Positions 11,501-24,495 of a DNA stretch of 64,000 nucleotides are shown one piece after another. The stretch spans positions 15,260,001 to 15,324,000 of the forward strand of contig NC_091100.1 of the NCBI RefSeq assembly GCF_024713975.1, read 5' to 3'. Within the stretch, counting starts at the first letter, position 1. The number at the start of each line of letters is the position of its first letter. The translations under genes and the position numbers were made by a program. The notes under the pieces are model-generated. The model was not told the DNA's origin, ran no database searches, and worked only from the letters and a program-made list of their open reading frames with translations. The stretch is from Paralichthys olivaceus (taxonomy: Eukaryota; Chordata; Actinopteri; Pleuronectiformes; Paralichthyidae).

Positions 11501-14500
11501 AGGTCAGGTCTTGTATTTCTTCCACAGTCATAATAGCTTATGGCACAATGTCAAATATTGGAACAAGGCTCGGGTTGAGTGCAGTAAACACAAGGGTGAG
11601 GCTCCAGTGGCAGAGAAGCCTGTGTGACCCAGTGGGATCACTGCAGACTGAACTCACTGGTGGGGCCTCCCTGTGTCACCAGTCTTCGCTCATCTGCGGT
11701 GCTGGTTAAAGAGCCGCCAAGTTCATTTTTTAGAACCAGCTTTGTTGATTAACTGGTTTTCATAAACAACAGCATAATTTTCTGCCCAAAGCTCGTGGGT
11801 ATTTATGAGGCCTGGGCTTGTTCAAAAGTTTTATATGACGCATCACAGTAAATTAATGTCAGGTTCGCTTGTGTTTGTGCCAAGTGCATTTTGATTTGAT
11901 TTCCTTCTTTGTATTTGGTAACTGATTTATAATCGTACAATCACTTCACTGAACTTAACAAAGCATAACATTTGTAGGCTTCTCTTAAGGCTGCTGTGTT
12001 TTAGTTTTTTTTCTAATGCAAAGTGGCTTCTGATAATAACTTACCTTGCCAGTCACTTATAGGAGTGTCTCCTGTTGTCAGCATCAAAGTTATCAAAGTT
12101 CAAACTGAGTCTGAGACATGGTTTATTCATTTACTTCAATAGAAAAATAGAAAAGTGCTTGTTGCAATTCCCCAGAACCCAAGGCAATATCTTCAAATGT
12201 CTTGTTTTCTGTGACAAAACATTTCCAATGATATAAAACAGAGAAAAGGCAGCTGGTGTCAATTGAGAAGCTGTTTTTAACTCTTAACACTGTACTGTTG
12301 TTTCTATTTTTGTCTCCAGGCGCTTGGGTGTGGAATTGGGCAAGTCGGTGGTTTATCAAGAGTCAAATTCAGGTAAGGCTCAGTCCCTGATTTCAACTGT
12401 GAATGTCAAAGGTCCTGTGCAGACCTGGCTCTAACGTCTGTCCTGAGTAATCTGATTACAAACGGCTCATAGAACACAAATGAACACACACCCAAGACAT
12501 GTTCAGAGGTGGCTTGGGCCACACTCTTTTACTAGTGTGAACACAAATGCATCTTAAAGTATGTTGAAGAACCGCCTACTTTGTTGAAGTCCTCTGATCC
12601 ACTACAATTTTATATGAGCCAAAGTATTTTTATACTCCTCAGTGTTTGTCATACGTTGATTCATTTTTGACCACAAAATTCTAACTGATCACCACATATT
12701 GATTTTCTTTTTTTTCCCCGATTTCTTTTTTCAATTTTTTAAGTGTAGTCTCACTTGACTTTGTTCTTGAACCCACAATGATTGTGTGTTTTTTCCTTTT
12801 AGAGACTAGAGTTGATGTGAAAGAGTCTGTCCGTGGACAAGACATCTTTATCATTCAGACCATCCCCAGGTGAGACTGGAGCAAATGTTGAATATTTATG
12901 TTTTAATTATCATCAGCCTGGTTTCAAACAGGAGAATGCAGCTCTTTTCAGCAGATAAAACTCAGATAAATTCACTATTAAACCTCTGGGCATGAAAAGT
13001 TTTCAGTTTGATAGCTGTACCAGCTCTTGAGGTATTTACCTCAACTGAAGAAGATGAAATATCCTGAATATTGGACTGAAATTGTCACGTTTATATTGTA
13101 TTTCTTCAAATTACCTTGTTGTATATGCAAATACCATTTCGGCTGTCACATATAAGGATTATTTAACAAACTAAATATAGTTTTACACAGCAAAAGTTTC
13201 ATCGTCTTTCCTGACAATTAACTCTACGAGAATGTCGTATATTTTTGACCAGGTCTTCAATATCTACTCAAGATTGTGTACCCATGACTTAGAGCCTGTG
13301 ACTCAGCAGAGCTAGCTCACTCTCAGTTCTCAGTAGTTGTGCCAATGTGTCATTACTGTGCTGTTAACTGAGACAAGTCAAAACATCTCTACTTTGTGTG
13401 CTGTGAGTAGTTTTTTTATTCACTGTATAAAATCTTTGTGCATACACCTAACTGGAAGCTTAGAGCCCAAATGTAATCTTGTGAAACCGGGAATGCAACA
13501 CTAACTCTGGCCATCAGCCTTGTTAATCAATTATTTGCGACGGCGAGGAGAAGCCTGCTCTGAAAGATAGCCAGAGCCACAGCACATTTCTGAGTTCCCT
13601 ATACTGAGCATGTGCAGATCCAGCAGGTCACTGACCTGCCTGTGTGGTATCATCTCTGGTTTCAACAAGCTGTTCAGGCCTAAATGCTACACACAGTGTC
13701 TTGTTACACTGACAACAGCACTGCACCTCTCTGAAGTAGTGAAACTGTGCTATCGTCAAAAAATAACAACCGTCATAGTGGTTCATTTTAAATCTCACAT
13801 CACAGTACAGACTAAAACCATTGAAGACCTTTTCTTAAAGCTATTTTCATGAACATATTCATGAGGTCTTTCCATTTGTTTCTTTTGTTGTAACTTCAGC
13901 ACTTACATCTACAACAGGCTGTAAAGTTTGAGATTATTTTGGGTTGGTGCTCAGAGGAAAAGCTGGTTAATGTGCCAATAAACCAGAGTAAACCGAAGTA
14001 AAAAAAAACTTTATTTACAGTGGTTAATACAAAGATGATCTTGCAAACAAACACAGTGCTTTAGTGGGTTATGATTTCTACTGCAGTCTTGAATTGAATG
14101 TGTTGTTTTTCAGAGATGTCAACACGGCCATCATGGAGCTGCTGGTCATGGCTTACGCCCTGAAGACGTCCTGTGCCAAGAACATCATCGGGGTCCTCCC
14201 CTACTTTCCTTACAGCAAGCAGTGCAAGATGAGGAAGAGAGGATCCATCGTCTGCAAGCTGCTCACATCAATGTTAGCTAAAGCTGGTATGGATTACATG
14301 TTGATTGTTCCTTTGTCATTATTGATTTGTCTTTTATACTAAAGGAATGAAAACACAGACTCAAGTTTCCTATTCCTAACAGTTTACAAATTAACAGTGT
14401 ACGTGTACGTGTCTTAAAATGTATAAAACTAAAGAGAAACATAAGATTTTGCTGTGTGAAAGTTTCAGAGGAGTAGTGGTGCTGATACTGAGGAATCGTA

Positions 14501-17500
14501 TATATTTTAACTTGTCTGTAAAGATTTGTTGTTTTGCAATTTTGTTCGTTTTATATGTGAACATCTCATGTTATTGAATTAATTGTATTTGGTACCTTTA
14601 AGATATTGATGCCTTGTTGGAATTGAGCTTTTTAAGGCCCATTCTTGTTGCCTTTATGTACAAAAAGAGACACGTCCTTGTAAAACAATGTAATTATCAA
14701 TGCCCGTCGCATACTTCCATTGATCCTTTGCATTGGCATGGTTGTTAAGCAATACATCCACTAGAGGCACAGAGTCAAGACTGTCTGACAACAACAAGCA
14801 TGGCGAAAGTGGAGGAGCTGATCATTATAACGTAAATATAAAGAGAGAGGCAAAAGTATCTATTCAGAACATATAGAGGCCTGAAGTTTGAAATTCTCTC
14901 CTTGAAAGGTTCCTCATATGTCCAGCTGTGTTACGTCCATATCTAGCTCTCAGGAGACATCCATAAATACGAAGGAAATGAACGCAGATAACAGACAGAA
15001 GGCTTCGTCAGTTTCCATACGCGTATCCAGCATTGAGTATGAATAAGTCTTTAATGTACATGGTGCTCAAATCCCACTGTCATGATTACATCTGGTGCTG
15101 CTCTGACTATCTGGCAGCTGACACCATCTTTACCTGTGAGCTGCCACTTGTCTTTATTTTTTCTATATACCCCTTGACTTTTAATGCAGGAGGAAACTGT
15201 GATCAGTTCTCAGTTCATTATTTTTATGAAAGTTATGGTAATCAGGTGCTGGCTTTGAATATTTTGGGATTTCATGAGCGTTCTGAAGCCGCACCAGCTC
15301 ATGTTACATATGTCTGTGTTGCTGCAGGGCTAACTCACATCATCACTATGGACCTCCACCAGAAAGAAATCCAGGGCTTCTTCAGTTTCCCTGTTGACAA
15401 CTTAAGAGCTTCACCTTTCCTCATCCAGTACATCCAGGAAGAGGTGAGGATACATTGCACTGTACACATGACGTGCCTCTCATCACAGAAGTGATAGTTT
15501 TTCATGAAAGTTTGAACTAATTCTATTCCTATTATGATCAAATGTCTTAACAATGAAAACAATGTTTGTTTTCCCCAGATCCCTTACTACAGAAATGCCA
15601 TAATTGTTGCAAAATCCCCTTCAGCTGCCAAGAGGTAAGAAGAGAAGATCACTTCTCCTGAAGTTACAATGGACTGTTTCATTCACGTTTCACTCTTACT
15701 GCACTTTTCCTTTCAATATTCTGCTTTATGGCTTTTGTTGGTATGTTTAAGCTTCTTTGCTTTCATTTGCTCCCTCTTGGCTACGTATTTATTTGCATGT
15801 GTCATCTTTGTTAGTTTCATTGACAGTCGGGTGTCTGTGTTTTGGTTTTTCTCAGAGCTCAGTCCTATGCTGAGAGGCTGCGGCTTGGCCTGGCTGTGAT
15901 GCACGGGGAGGCCAATCACTCGGAGTCAGACATGGCCGACGGTCGGCACTCTCCCCCTTTGTCCCGCACCACCACAGGACACACTGGCCTAGAGCTACCA
16001 TGTAAGACATACAACAAAACAATATGTGTGCTCAACCATTTCTGTCTCCTCTTGTTGTGTCTTTGCTTTTCAGTAACCTTTTATAGATTTATTTCCTTCC
16101 TCATCTCATTTTGTGTGCTCCCTCTTCAGCTGAATTTACCATCCACTCCTCCCTCCCTCAACCTTACATTTTAAAGGAGGGCTTCTTACCTCTGAACACA
16201 GCTGCGTGAACCTCCCCTTCAGAAAGTGATGACCAGTTTTCTTTGGGCACCGATCAGTGCCTTGTCATTTTTGTCTGTTTGTCATGTGTCTAACTGTACC
16301 TTAATGTTTTGTACCATCCTATCTTTTTGCCACAGCAAGCAGCAGACATCATGTCCCATTCCCTGGGATAGAGCTCCCAAGTATGATCATGATGCTTGAA
16401 TCCATTTGTGCTTCCTGTTGATTGTTTACTCCTCCCTGCATGGAACGACAGAATGAGTCACTGAGGGCTTCTGGAAAAACAGGAATTACAGTGTCAAAGG
16501 AGCTTTAAGAGGTGTTATATCTCTATGTCACTCAGAGGGAAAAACACCAAACCAAAAAAAACGAAAGATGATTTAATGAATTATTCAATTTGTCACTTTA
16601 TTCAGTTGTCACTTGGAAGATGAACTGATTTGATTCCAGTGGTCAAAGGTCAAGATGACCTCATTTGTGTAAGAAAATATATGTTAACTACTACACTGCT
16701 TGGTGGAGGCAAACAACAGCATGGCGGTAGTTCTGGTTTTCACTAGGGAAAGGGATTTTTTTATTTTATAACAGGAACTTACCCTTAAAGGGATAGTTGA
16801 CCCAAAAAGGGCCATCTACTCATCACTATGCCGATGGAGGGGTGGGTAAAGTGTTTGAGTCCACAAAACACTTTTGGAGTCTCAGAGGTATGTGGTCTGA
16901 AGAGTGTGTGGCTGAGTGAGTAGATCATTTGTGAATTTTCAGTTTTCTGTGAACTATCCCTTTAAGTGTTCCTGATAATGTTTGGAAGCCCTCAGTCTCT
17001 CATCCGCTCAGTTGAAATGATTTTGGTTCTTGTGAAATGAAACGTTATTCCTTGAGTGAGAAATGGACATTATGACCTTCACCATTGTGCCTTTATATCC
17101 AGTAAATACATGAGAAATATAATTGAATAGCAGTATTTAAGACTTTTCTTCTTTAATCATCTTGAGAGGTTTGATCATGAATAATGTAGAATAATCCTCA
17201 TGATGTTTTCACTAGTTCATTTCATCTAAATTGTATGAATTGTAGTTTTCTTTACCCCAGAAAAGACCCTTTATATTTAAATACTTTATATTTACATCGA
17301 GGGGGTCCTCTCTACGGAGGCTGCCATGTTTTTTACATTAGTCCAGACTGGACAAACTAAACACCTTTTGAGTTTTTATGACAATTAAAGGCTACCACAA
17401 TTTCTTTTTCATGTTTGGAGGGTGAAGTGAGGGGTGTTCAGCCATTTCAACACTCGATATCACAAAATTCTACACACTGTACCTTTAAAGAAGCTTTCCT

Positions 17501-20500
17501 TAATGATCATTTGATGAATTTGGAGACAAATCTTTTGAATGAACCCTGTTGTTTTACAGAAGTTTTTTGATGTGGGGACCCTACGAGTCAGATGTGGTGG
17601 GTTCTAGACATGGATCGACTATTATTTGAAATCCTCAAAGAGCATTTAACTTTTTTAAATGAAAATTGGAGTTTGTGTAAACTAGATAAGCTCTAAGTTA
17701 AAGTTTTCTTGTAAACAGCTCTTACAAGTTTTTAATTTCTTAAAAACAGCATTTCTTAGATTTTAAACAATGGTCGATCCTGGTCTGTGAAAGAGGCTCA
17801 GTTCCACACCCACTCGTTCATCTAACACTTCACTAAAAGCAGTTACATGTTACTGCGCAGTTCTAAGCGCAAATTTTAAGTCTTGGTTCCAAAGTGAAGC
17901 ACAAATAAGTCTTGACTGTTAAGTTTTCCAGTCTTAGGTGAAGTCTTCATTGGTCTCCGCTCATGGATTGGTGCTGTGGTAGCTGGATACTTGTTGGGGG
18001 TCGAGCTGTCTTGCATGATGTTTTTAAATCAATGATCTTCTTACCGAATCCCTCTACCGTCACTTCCCCTCAAGAATGGGCTCCTTCTTTGAGGGCTGCA
18101 GGAGAAACCTCACTTGCTGTCCTGAAATGACTGTTCCTTCATCTGTGTCTTTCAGTGATGATGGCTAAGGAGAAGCCGCCAATCACTGTCGTTGGAGATG
18201 TAGGAGGAAGAATCGCCATCATTGTTGTAAGACCTCAAGCTTTTATACGATTTTCCTTTTAATCTAGTGACAAATCTGTTGACGGTTCTAAATGTGAATC
18301 TCAGAAAATAGTTGTTACGGAAAGATACAGGGTGAAGACTAGCTTTGATTATTGGGTTGTCTACAGCTGTTTTTGGACACAAACTCATGAAAGTGTTCAG
18401 ACAATTGTGTCCAGACATTGTCCGGTCTTAACCTTTTGCACATGAAGAATGCAGCAGGAGATTGTCCAGGTCAGGCAAGTTCACAACAACAGGAAAATGT
18501 CCTGTGTGAGAAGAGGGATGTCATCTGAGTAGAACATGCAGGCGCCAGGACACATTGTATAAATGATGCTTCTGAAATATTGTGTTTTTTGTTTACAGCA
18601 CATTGACACTAGCGTTAGCTCTCATCACAAGTGTCTGTGCTTTCAAAGTTTAAGTCTTTGTCAGCGTCCTCTTCGTGTATGACACCACTTTTTCCTGAGA
18701 TATTTGTAGACTTTTGCGTCTGTCATCTGCTACAAACTTCAACACATCCACTGACTCACTATGAAGTCCTCTGACATGTTCCTTCATTGAGATATTCTCC
18801 AGACATTTTACTTGGGGCCTGGCAGGAAAAATTTGGACAATGTCCACAGCAACTCGTGTAAGACATTTGCCTTCTCACATCCAGCCCCTCTGGATAATTT
18901 CATTGGAATGTGAAAGCAGCACATGTCATAAGAGTGAAGTTGTCACATAATTGCTTAGTTGTCACATTACAAAATAAAGTGTTTAATTTCTAAAAGCTCT
19001 ATGGAGCTGTTTTTCATTTGTCTTGTCCACATGCAATACACGTTCCTGCCAAGGGTTCACACAATGCCACTGACATGTAGGTGATGTTTAGCAATAGAAA
19101 TAAATATATAACAATAAAAACATTGTCTTGTTTTGTAAGTGTTTAATAAGGAATTACATTTGTCATGTCTGTATGGACTAAATGTACATAAACTGTTCAC
19201 TAGAAATCTTCACAGGGCGTCTCTAACTTAGGAGTTTGCTTGTGTGGACGTTAATGTGGCGGCTTCTTTTTCATGCAGTTACATTACAGAGGTTCAGAGA
19301 GTTCATGGCTGATTAAGACGGTTGTCACTACATATCAGAGCACGGCTTGGTATTGTTGGTGCTCAATCAGATAAATCATCCCACAAGTCAAAGAAAAAAA
19401 ATCTGATTTAAAAAAAATCCAAAGATAAATGTTGAGATACAGTTTTCAATCCATCCAAATAAATGTATCTTCCTTTTGCTTACCGCTGTTTAATCCCAAA
19501 CCCTGTATTCCCTCTCTCAGGATGACATTATCGATGATGTGGAGGACTTTGTTGCAGCAGCAGAGATCCTGAAGGAGAGGGGAGCCTACAAGATCTACAT
19601 CATGGCTACACACGGCCTCCTGTCTGCAGATGCTCCACGACTCATAGAGGAGTCTGCTATCGATGAGGTACAATCATCCAGATGATCTCGTCTTTTTTAA
19701 CTGAAGTTAACGTTCAATGCTACATGAAAAATTGTGGGTTTAAGATATTTAACGACAATAAAGGTGAAGAGGAACTCATTAAAGTAAACACATCAGAAAG
19801 TATAATGCAATTCCTTCTCGACACAGCACATGCACAGATATCAGATCATCATTTCTGACACAAAGAATAGTGCCAGTATCCTTCCAAATGTATTTTATAA
19901 GAATTTCGATTTTTATTCATTTCCTTGTTTTCTAAATGATCTTTAAAGAATGTATTTATGTTGATGAGGTACAGAGCTTGAGAAATCGTGGCTCCATGAC
20001 AAAACACAATCAAGTGTTTTTTCTCCTGATGACACATGAGCTGTGTGACATCCTGTTCACAAATGCATTGACCTTTGTCTGTGTTCATTATTATGAAATT
20101 TGTCAGGAAGTTCAGGGTACCTTTTCTCTCATTAACTGGAATAGTAAGATGCAGTATGAAAACTGGCTTTATTGGGCAATGAGAGGTTTTCACATATTAA
20201 ATCTTTTCGGTTTGTGGTATATGTTTGATTTATTTAACATCCTTTTCATACAGAATTTGTCCTGCACCTATTATGTTCCTGTGTTTCATTTCACGTAGCT
20301 CCACCAATCAAATGCTCATGATTAGATTTAAAGATTAATACATTTTCAGAAAGTGGAGTACAGACGAAGCTCTATAGCTGGTTCAAAAATCTGCCAATTT
20401 TACATGGAGATTGAGTTTTGTGGCTTAACTTGTGGAAGAAAAGTCCTGAAACTGATTCTAACACTGCGATGTTGCGCCTCCAGGTGGTGGTGACCAACAC

Positions 20501-20642
20501 TGTTCCTCATGAGGTTCAGAAGCTGCAGTGTCCAAAAATCAAAACTGTGGATGTCAGTATGATCCTAGCTGAGGCCATCCGCCGCATCCACAACGGAGAG
20601 TCCATGGCTTATCTGTTCCGCAACATCGCTGTGGACGACTGA
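8567..20642 (+). CDS. prpsap1: Phosphoribosyl pyrophosphate synthetase-associated protein 1
   Basis: Ten coding exons join in phase: 8567-8649, 12320-12372, 12803-12869, 14114-14286, 15328-15443, 15579-15634, 15856-16001, 18156-18226, 19521-19667 and 20484-20642. They give 1071 nt, 356 residues, the length I recall for human PRPSAP1. The product is the non-catalytic PAP39-type subunit that associates with PRPP synthetases in the cytosol and restrains PRPP (nucleotide precursor) production. Recognisable stretches are GYRVFSANS at the N-terminus, [49 protein letters not shown], the PAP-specific insertion with DGRHSPP (residues about 205-235), [19 protein letters not shown] and a C-terminal [28 protein letters not shown] and the ending favour PRPSAP1 over PRPSAP2. 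The ATG at 8567 matches the mammalian start; an in-frame ATG at 8492 would add 25 residues. Confidence 0.96.
8755..9190. mobile_element. TTAA-flanked foldback miniature element in prpsap1 intron 1
   Basis: The element lies between TTAA at 8755-8758 and TTAA at 9187-9190. Its ends are imperfect inverted repeats (the left GTTCACCCAAAAAATGAAAA matches the right read in reverse, with a few changes). Inside, 8800-8856 and 9094-9150 are 57-nt inverted repeats with one mismatch, separated by 237 nt. It has no transposase, so it would be a non-autonomous DNA element. A related shorter copy lies at 16785-16965. Confidence 0.8.
16336..16380 (+). CDS. prpsap1: Candidate cassette exon of prpsap1 (45 nt, in frame)
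   Basis: A 45-nt segment is bounded by an upstream ...tttttgccacag acceptor and a downstream gtatga donor. Its phase (1 in, 1 out) matches the junction between the exons ending at 16001 and starting at 18156, so inclusion adds 15 residues ([15 protein letters not shown], with the following Leu becoming Met) and no stop. Its FPGIELP end echoes TGLELP at the end of the preceding exon. It sits in the PAP-specific insertion that distinguishes PRPSAPs from catalytic PRPS enzymes. Whether it is used is inferred, not shown. Confidence 0.55.
16785..16965. mobile_element. TTAA-flanked miniature element in prpsap1 intron
   Basis: Bounded by TTAA at 16785-16788 and 16962-16965, with ends AGGGATAGTT and AACTATCCCT as perfect inverted repeats. 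The interior shares 'gaggggtgggt', 'gagtccacaaaacactt' and neighbouring words with the foldback element at 8755-9190. It appears to be an internally deleted relative, lacking the second arm. Confidence 0.8.
17181..17488. mobile_element. Miniature element, copy A (one end degraded)
   Basis: This stretch is the reverse-complement counterpart of 50888-51251. Shared blocks include 'agaaaagaccctttatattt', 'ttacatcgaggg', 'ctctctacggaggc', 'cattagtccagactggacaa' and 'acaccttttgagttttta'. The right end 'tacacactgtacctttaa' matches the terminal repeat of the other copy, but the left terminal repeat is not recognisable. It lies in a prpsap1 intron. Confidence 0.75.
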
Positions 20643-20646
20643 GGCA

Positions 20647-20673
20647 ACACACACACACACACACACACACACA
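20647..20673. repeat. (CA)n microsatellite in prpsap1 3' UTR
   Basis: An uninterrupted AC run of about 13 units starts five bases after the prpsap1 stop codon. Confidence 0.9.
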
Positions 20674-20935
20674 TTTACATTCCTGTACACACAAAACGAA
20701 CACATTACCAAGCACACACGAGGACCAAGAATCCCCTCTCTGTTTTAACCTGTTGTTCTGCTTGTTTTGGTGATAAACATGCTGACAGAACTGTATTTAC
20801 TGCATGTTACATATAAAGAAACTGAAACTGTTTCCTCTGATGTGTCACATAGTGGAACTGTACAAACAGTACACACTGTTTCACTTCACTAATATATGCT
20901 TCCCACCATCTGCAGACACATAATGTATCATGGCA

Positions 20936-20941
20936 AATAAA
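20936..20941 (+). terminator. prpsap1: Polyadenylation signal of prpsap1
   Basis: AATAAA about 295 nt after the stop codon is the natural end of the prpsap1 message. It gives a 3' UTR of about 315 nt. Confidence 0.65.
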
Positions 20942-20944
20942 ACT

Positions 20945-22540
20945 ATTCTTGGGTGACAAAGCTTCTCTTGTTTGTTTTAACCCTGTTGGTTTCAAATGGT
21001 AAAATCTTGGTTATACGTGAGTAATTGGATAACAGCAGCACAGATGGTTTTATAAAAACTAGCAGTGTTTGCATTTTGCAGTGGAAGTAAGTCCGAAATG
21101 TAACGGTTTTACACTGGAACCTAAACTTTCAGTAGCAGTTTCAGTCACAGCTGAGGCCACCTGCTTCGTGAGGCATGGCAGAGGAAGACAACTTGCATCA
21201 CATTATTGAGCTGCAGTTAGAAGAAAATGCTCATTAAGCTGTAACCGTCTTTGCCAAAGAACTGTGTATTGCGTGATGTGTTTTGTCACTAAATAGTTGC
21301 AATATGATATAATACAGTGCATTTATCAGGAAACACAGCATGGTTAAAGATTTAATGCCAGCATGATGCAGGGATTTCATTTTGGCATCATTCCTTTTTA
21401 TTATATCGTGCTGTGTGTTTATGATTTATTTGACACAAGTTAATCTTGATATATTTTTGAAAAATAACGATATAATAGGTTAAAAAACGTTTATTGGACA
21501 AATAGTGGCAAGTAGAGATTTTCCTTTGCTCCGTAGATCTGAGGCTTTCTAATTCTATAAATATAAACTGTTAATTAGCCTGAATTACATTTTGCGTGAT
21601 CAAGTCTAAAAGCATTAATTCACTATTTTTGATGCATGATTTTAAAGGTGACTAACTGTCTCACAAATTGACACATGACCTATAAAGAGTACATATAGAC
21701 AAGTGACACATTACACAGTTATTTTTACTGTGCTATTTCTACGTAGGCAGAAAAAACAGCATAGCAGAGACCTGAATACAATTCAACTTACATGCAGGCA
21801 ACACACAGAATGCTAAATGTTGCTTTCCAGTTCTAACTCTGGTGTTTTCTGTCCAGGACCCTGAACTTGTTCTAAACGCCTCAGAGTTGCTTAAATCTGC
21901 TGAGGAGCTTTGACCAAGTCCAGGGGCGACGACATCTGAGAAACTAGTCAAAGACGAAATCAGAAGCCTGTTTCACTGCAGCTGAAGTCCGTAATAAACA
22001 ATGCTACGGTGAAACGAGTCTGTGTAAAATAGCTGCTATGAAGTCCTCAGAGCACACACCTGTGTGGCAGTGAAGCTGCTACGCCTCCGTCTTCTTGCAA
22101 ATGAACGAGAGCCGAGTGCGGAAGAATGTTTAAATGTGGCCTGAAAGAGGAACTGCCCTCAAACGTTTACTCGGCCACTTCCTCAAATTAAAACAGGAAA
22201 CTTCAGTCTAATCTGATGGATTGGGGGGGGTGAGGTTGAGGGAGGGGGGTTAGCTCTACCTGAGCGCTACAATGGTCGCTAGTCGGCTTGTTGCGTTTAG
22301 AGGAACCGTGCACAATGATTTCAGGAACTGCACAAAGATCCATTTTGTCACCCGGTTAGACAGGAGTAGTGTTTGAGCTTCCAAGTTAAATGTCATAATA
22401 TTCAATTCAGTTTTTTTTTGTTAACTATACATTTCCCCCTCAGACTTGGAGTCTGTTAGCAGTGTTAACACTGCCTGTTTAATCTCAGTGCCACACCTGC
22501 TTGACTATTAAGTTGGAATAATTTTTCAGAGTGAAATTAA
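20945..22540. other. Intergenic stretch between prpsap1 and the Ras-like gene
   Basis: I see no coding exon. The interval is AT-rich with a G-rich patch at about 22220-22250. It separates the convergent ends of prpsap1 (plus) and the Ras-like gene (minus). Confidence 0.6.
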
Positions 22541-22544
22541 TTTT

Positions 22545-22855
22545 AAATCATTATCATTTTTACCTCTGTCACAACTGTTGACAGATTTTGAACAGATTTT
22601 CACAAAAATTGGTGGAAGGATCTGGTGTGTTCAGGTCAGAAGGCAGATCCAGGAACTTTTATATCACTCTCTGTTTTGACATTTTCACTGATTTCTCAGG
22701 GAATAATTCATGGGTCTATTGAAAACCCCCCACAAAAAACTATTAGGGAATACATATCTACAGTATGAGTTAGTCATTTGGTTCTGCTTGATTGAATTTA
22801 AGGGATTGTTAGGCCTCGGTGGAGGTATGCACTCAACTGAGTCATTCTAGTTTAA
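22545..22855 (+). repeat. Dispersed ~300-bp fish repeat, direct copy
   Basis: Blocks in order: 'tttacctctgtc', 'aacagattttcacaaaaatt', 'ggtggaaggatctggt', 'ggcagatccaggaact', 'gatttctcagggaataattc', 'atgggtct' and a terminal 'gttaggcctcggtggaggta' with 'cattctagtt'. The same order recurs at 54905-55198 and, inverted, at 5075-5385. Confidence 0.8.
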
Positions 22856-23763
22856 AAACTGCAAACCTAAGTGTTTTTGCAATGGTTCAGAACAGGCATC
22901 TGTAAAACATAAGACCCAGTAAATTAAGTCCAGGTACTCCTGACTGATCTGATGAGCAATACTATAATCATACTTTTTCTTTAGAACTCAATGAAACCGG
23001 AGAGAATACGAACCAAATAAAATGAGGTCTGTGTCGGCTCATCTGAATATAAAGTGTCGACGGAAGCACTTTATTGAAAACCTCAAATGTTCGCATGTGA
23101 CCATGAGTCAAACGTTCTGCATCCTTTACTGAGAGTTCAGGTTTAAAGGGTTCAGGTTGAAACGTGATCAGAGGCACCACAGGGCTTCACACTGAGCTGT
23201 GTGATTTTGGACCAACAGATGGCGACAGAGGTCTTAAAACTATTGGATGCAGACAGAAGAAATCTGGAGCTCAGCCTCTCGCCTTTTCTTGCACTTTTTT
23301 ATTTTCCATTCACTTCAAATGTTAACTAATTTTTATTGCAATGAATTAGATACCAGCAGAACAAGATGTGTTGTCTGATGGACACTGTAAACGTTTTTCT
23401 CGTCTGACAAGCTTTATACTAAAAGTGACAGATTTTAGGTTTTTTTTTTTTTGACTTCTTGAAGAAGGCAGCTCTTGAATGTTTTTGGAAATACTCACAA
23501 TTCTGATTTAGGTGGACAGGGATATTTCCAATTTGAGCTTCAAAACTAAATTAAAATCAAATGACAGAAGGATTTTTGCAAGATACTCCGTGTTCTTTCA
23601 TTTACTTGTATATATATTACCCTTTGCCACTGACAGTAATTAATAATCAATTTATTTAACTTACCTCCTTTAGATAATTATGAATCATATGATGAACTTG
23701 TTTCTCAGCTCTGTCTACACATAAAGTTACACATTTTACACAACAAATGTTAGGTTTTTGTCT

Positions 23764-23769
23764 TTTATT
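23764..23769 (-). terminator. Candidate polyadenylation signal of the Ras-like gene
   Basis: TTTATT on the plus strand is AATAAA on the minus strand, about 730 nt past the stop of the Ras-like gene. It would give a 3' UTR of roughly 750 nt. Other hexamers further on cannot be excluded. Confidence 0.4.
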
Positions 23770-24495
23770 CCACATTTAGATTCACATTCCACTTATATTT
23801 GTCATATAAACAACAAAATAAGAACATTTGTGATAATATGTAATGATAAAAAAGATTTGAATTTATAAAAAAAAATAAAAACATATTTTTTTAATGCTCA
23901 GTTCACAAATGAAAAAAGTGCATTAACAGTTACACAGTTGCATTTCGCACGTTTGGTTAAACATAAGAGAAATGACATGCTTTAAATGGCAAATTGAGAT
24001 TGAATACAAACGGTTGTAAACAGTATAGTATGCTACAGGTCAATTAGTACGTCGAAAACCATTTACCAGAGAAACACACATTTGGCACGAACCACAACGT
24101 AGATGCAGTCTTTGTCTCAGTAAACAATTTGTCAGCAACAGTCCAGGTACCTCAAAGTTCAGTTTCATAAATTCAAAAGCTCTACATTGATCTAAACACC
24201 AGCAGCATGTCACCAAATAAGCAGCAACAACGTTACATCAAGTAAACCACTGAGAAATGAATGTGTCTTCCTTCAGTTTCAGTTCAGTCCAAACACCACT
24301 CTGCTCCTCAGTTTCTTTTTCTCTCAGCTCTGAGAGGAAGTTTGTCCTGATCACTTATCGCAATCAGGCGGCTCGTCACCTCACACCAACACTGACAGAA
24401 GTCCAGCAGCTGTCTTCCCAGCGCACCTTCCATCTCTTCATCTTGTCTTTGTCGCCTCTTTAAAAAACAACCCACGTCTCCTTCTCTGCCTCCCA

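Noticed and set aside
15033..15494. 153-codon continuous frame around a prpsap1 exon
   Set aside because: Only 15328-15443 is exon. The rest is intron read-through, shown by the AG/GT borders and the phase match with neighbouring exons.
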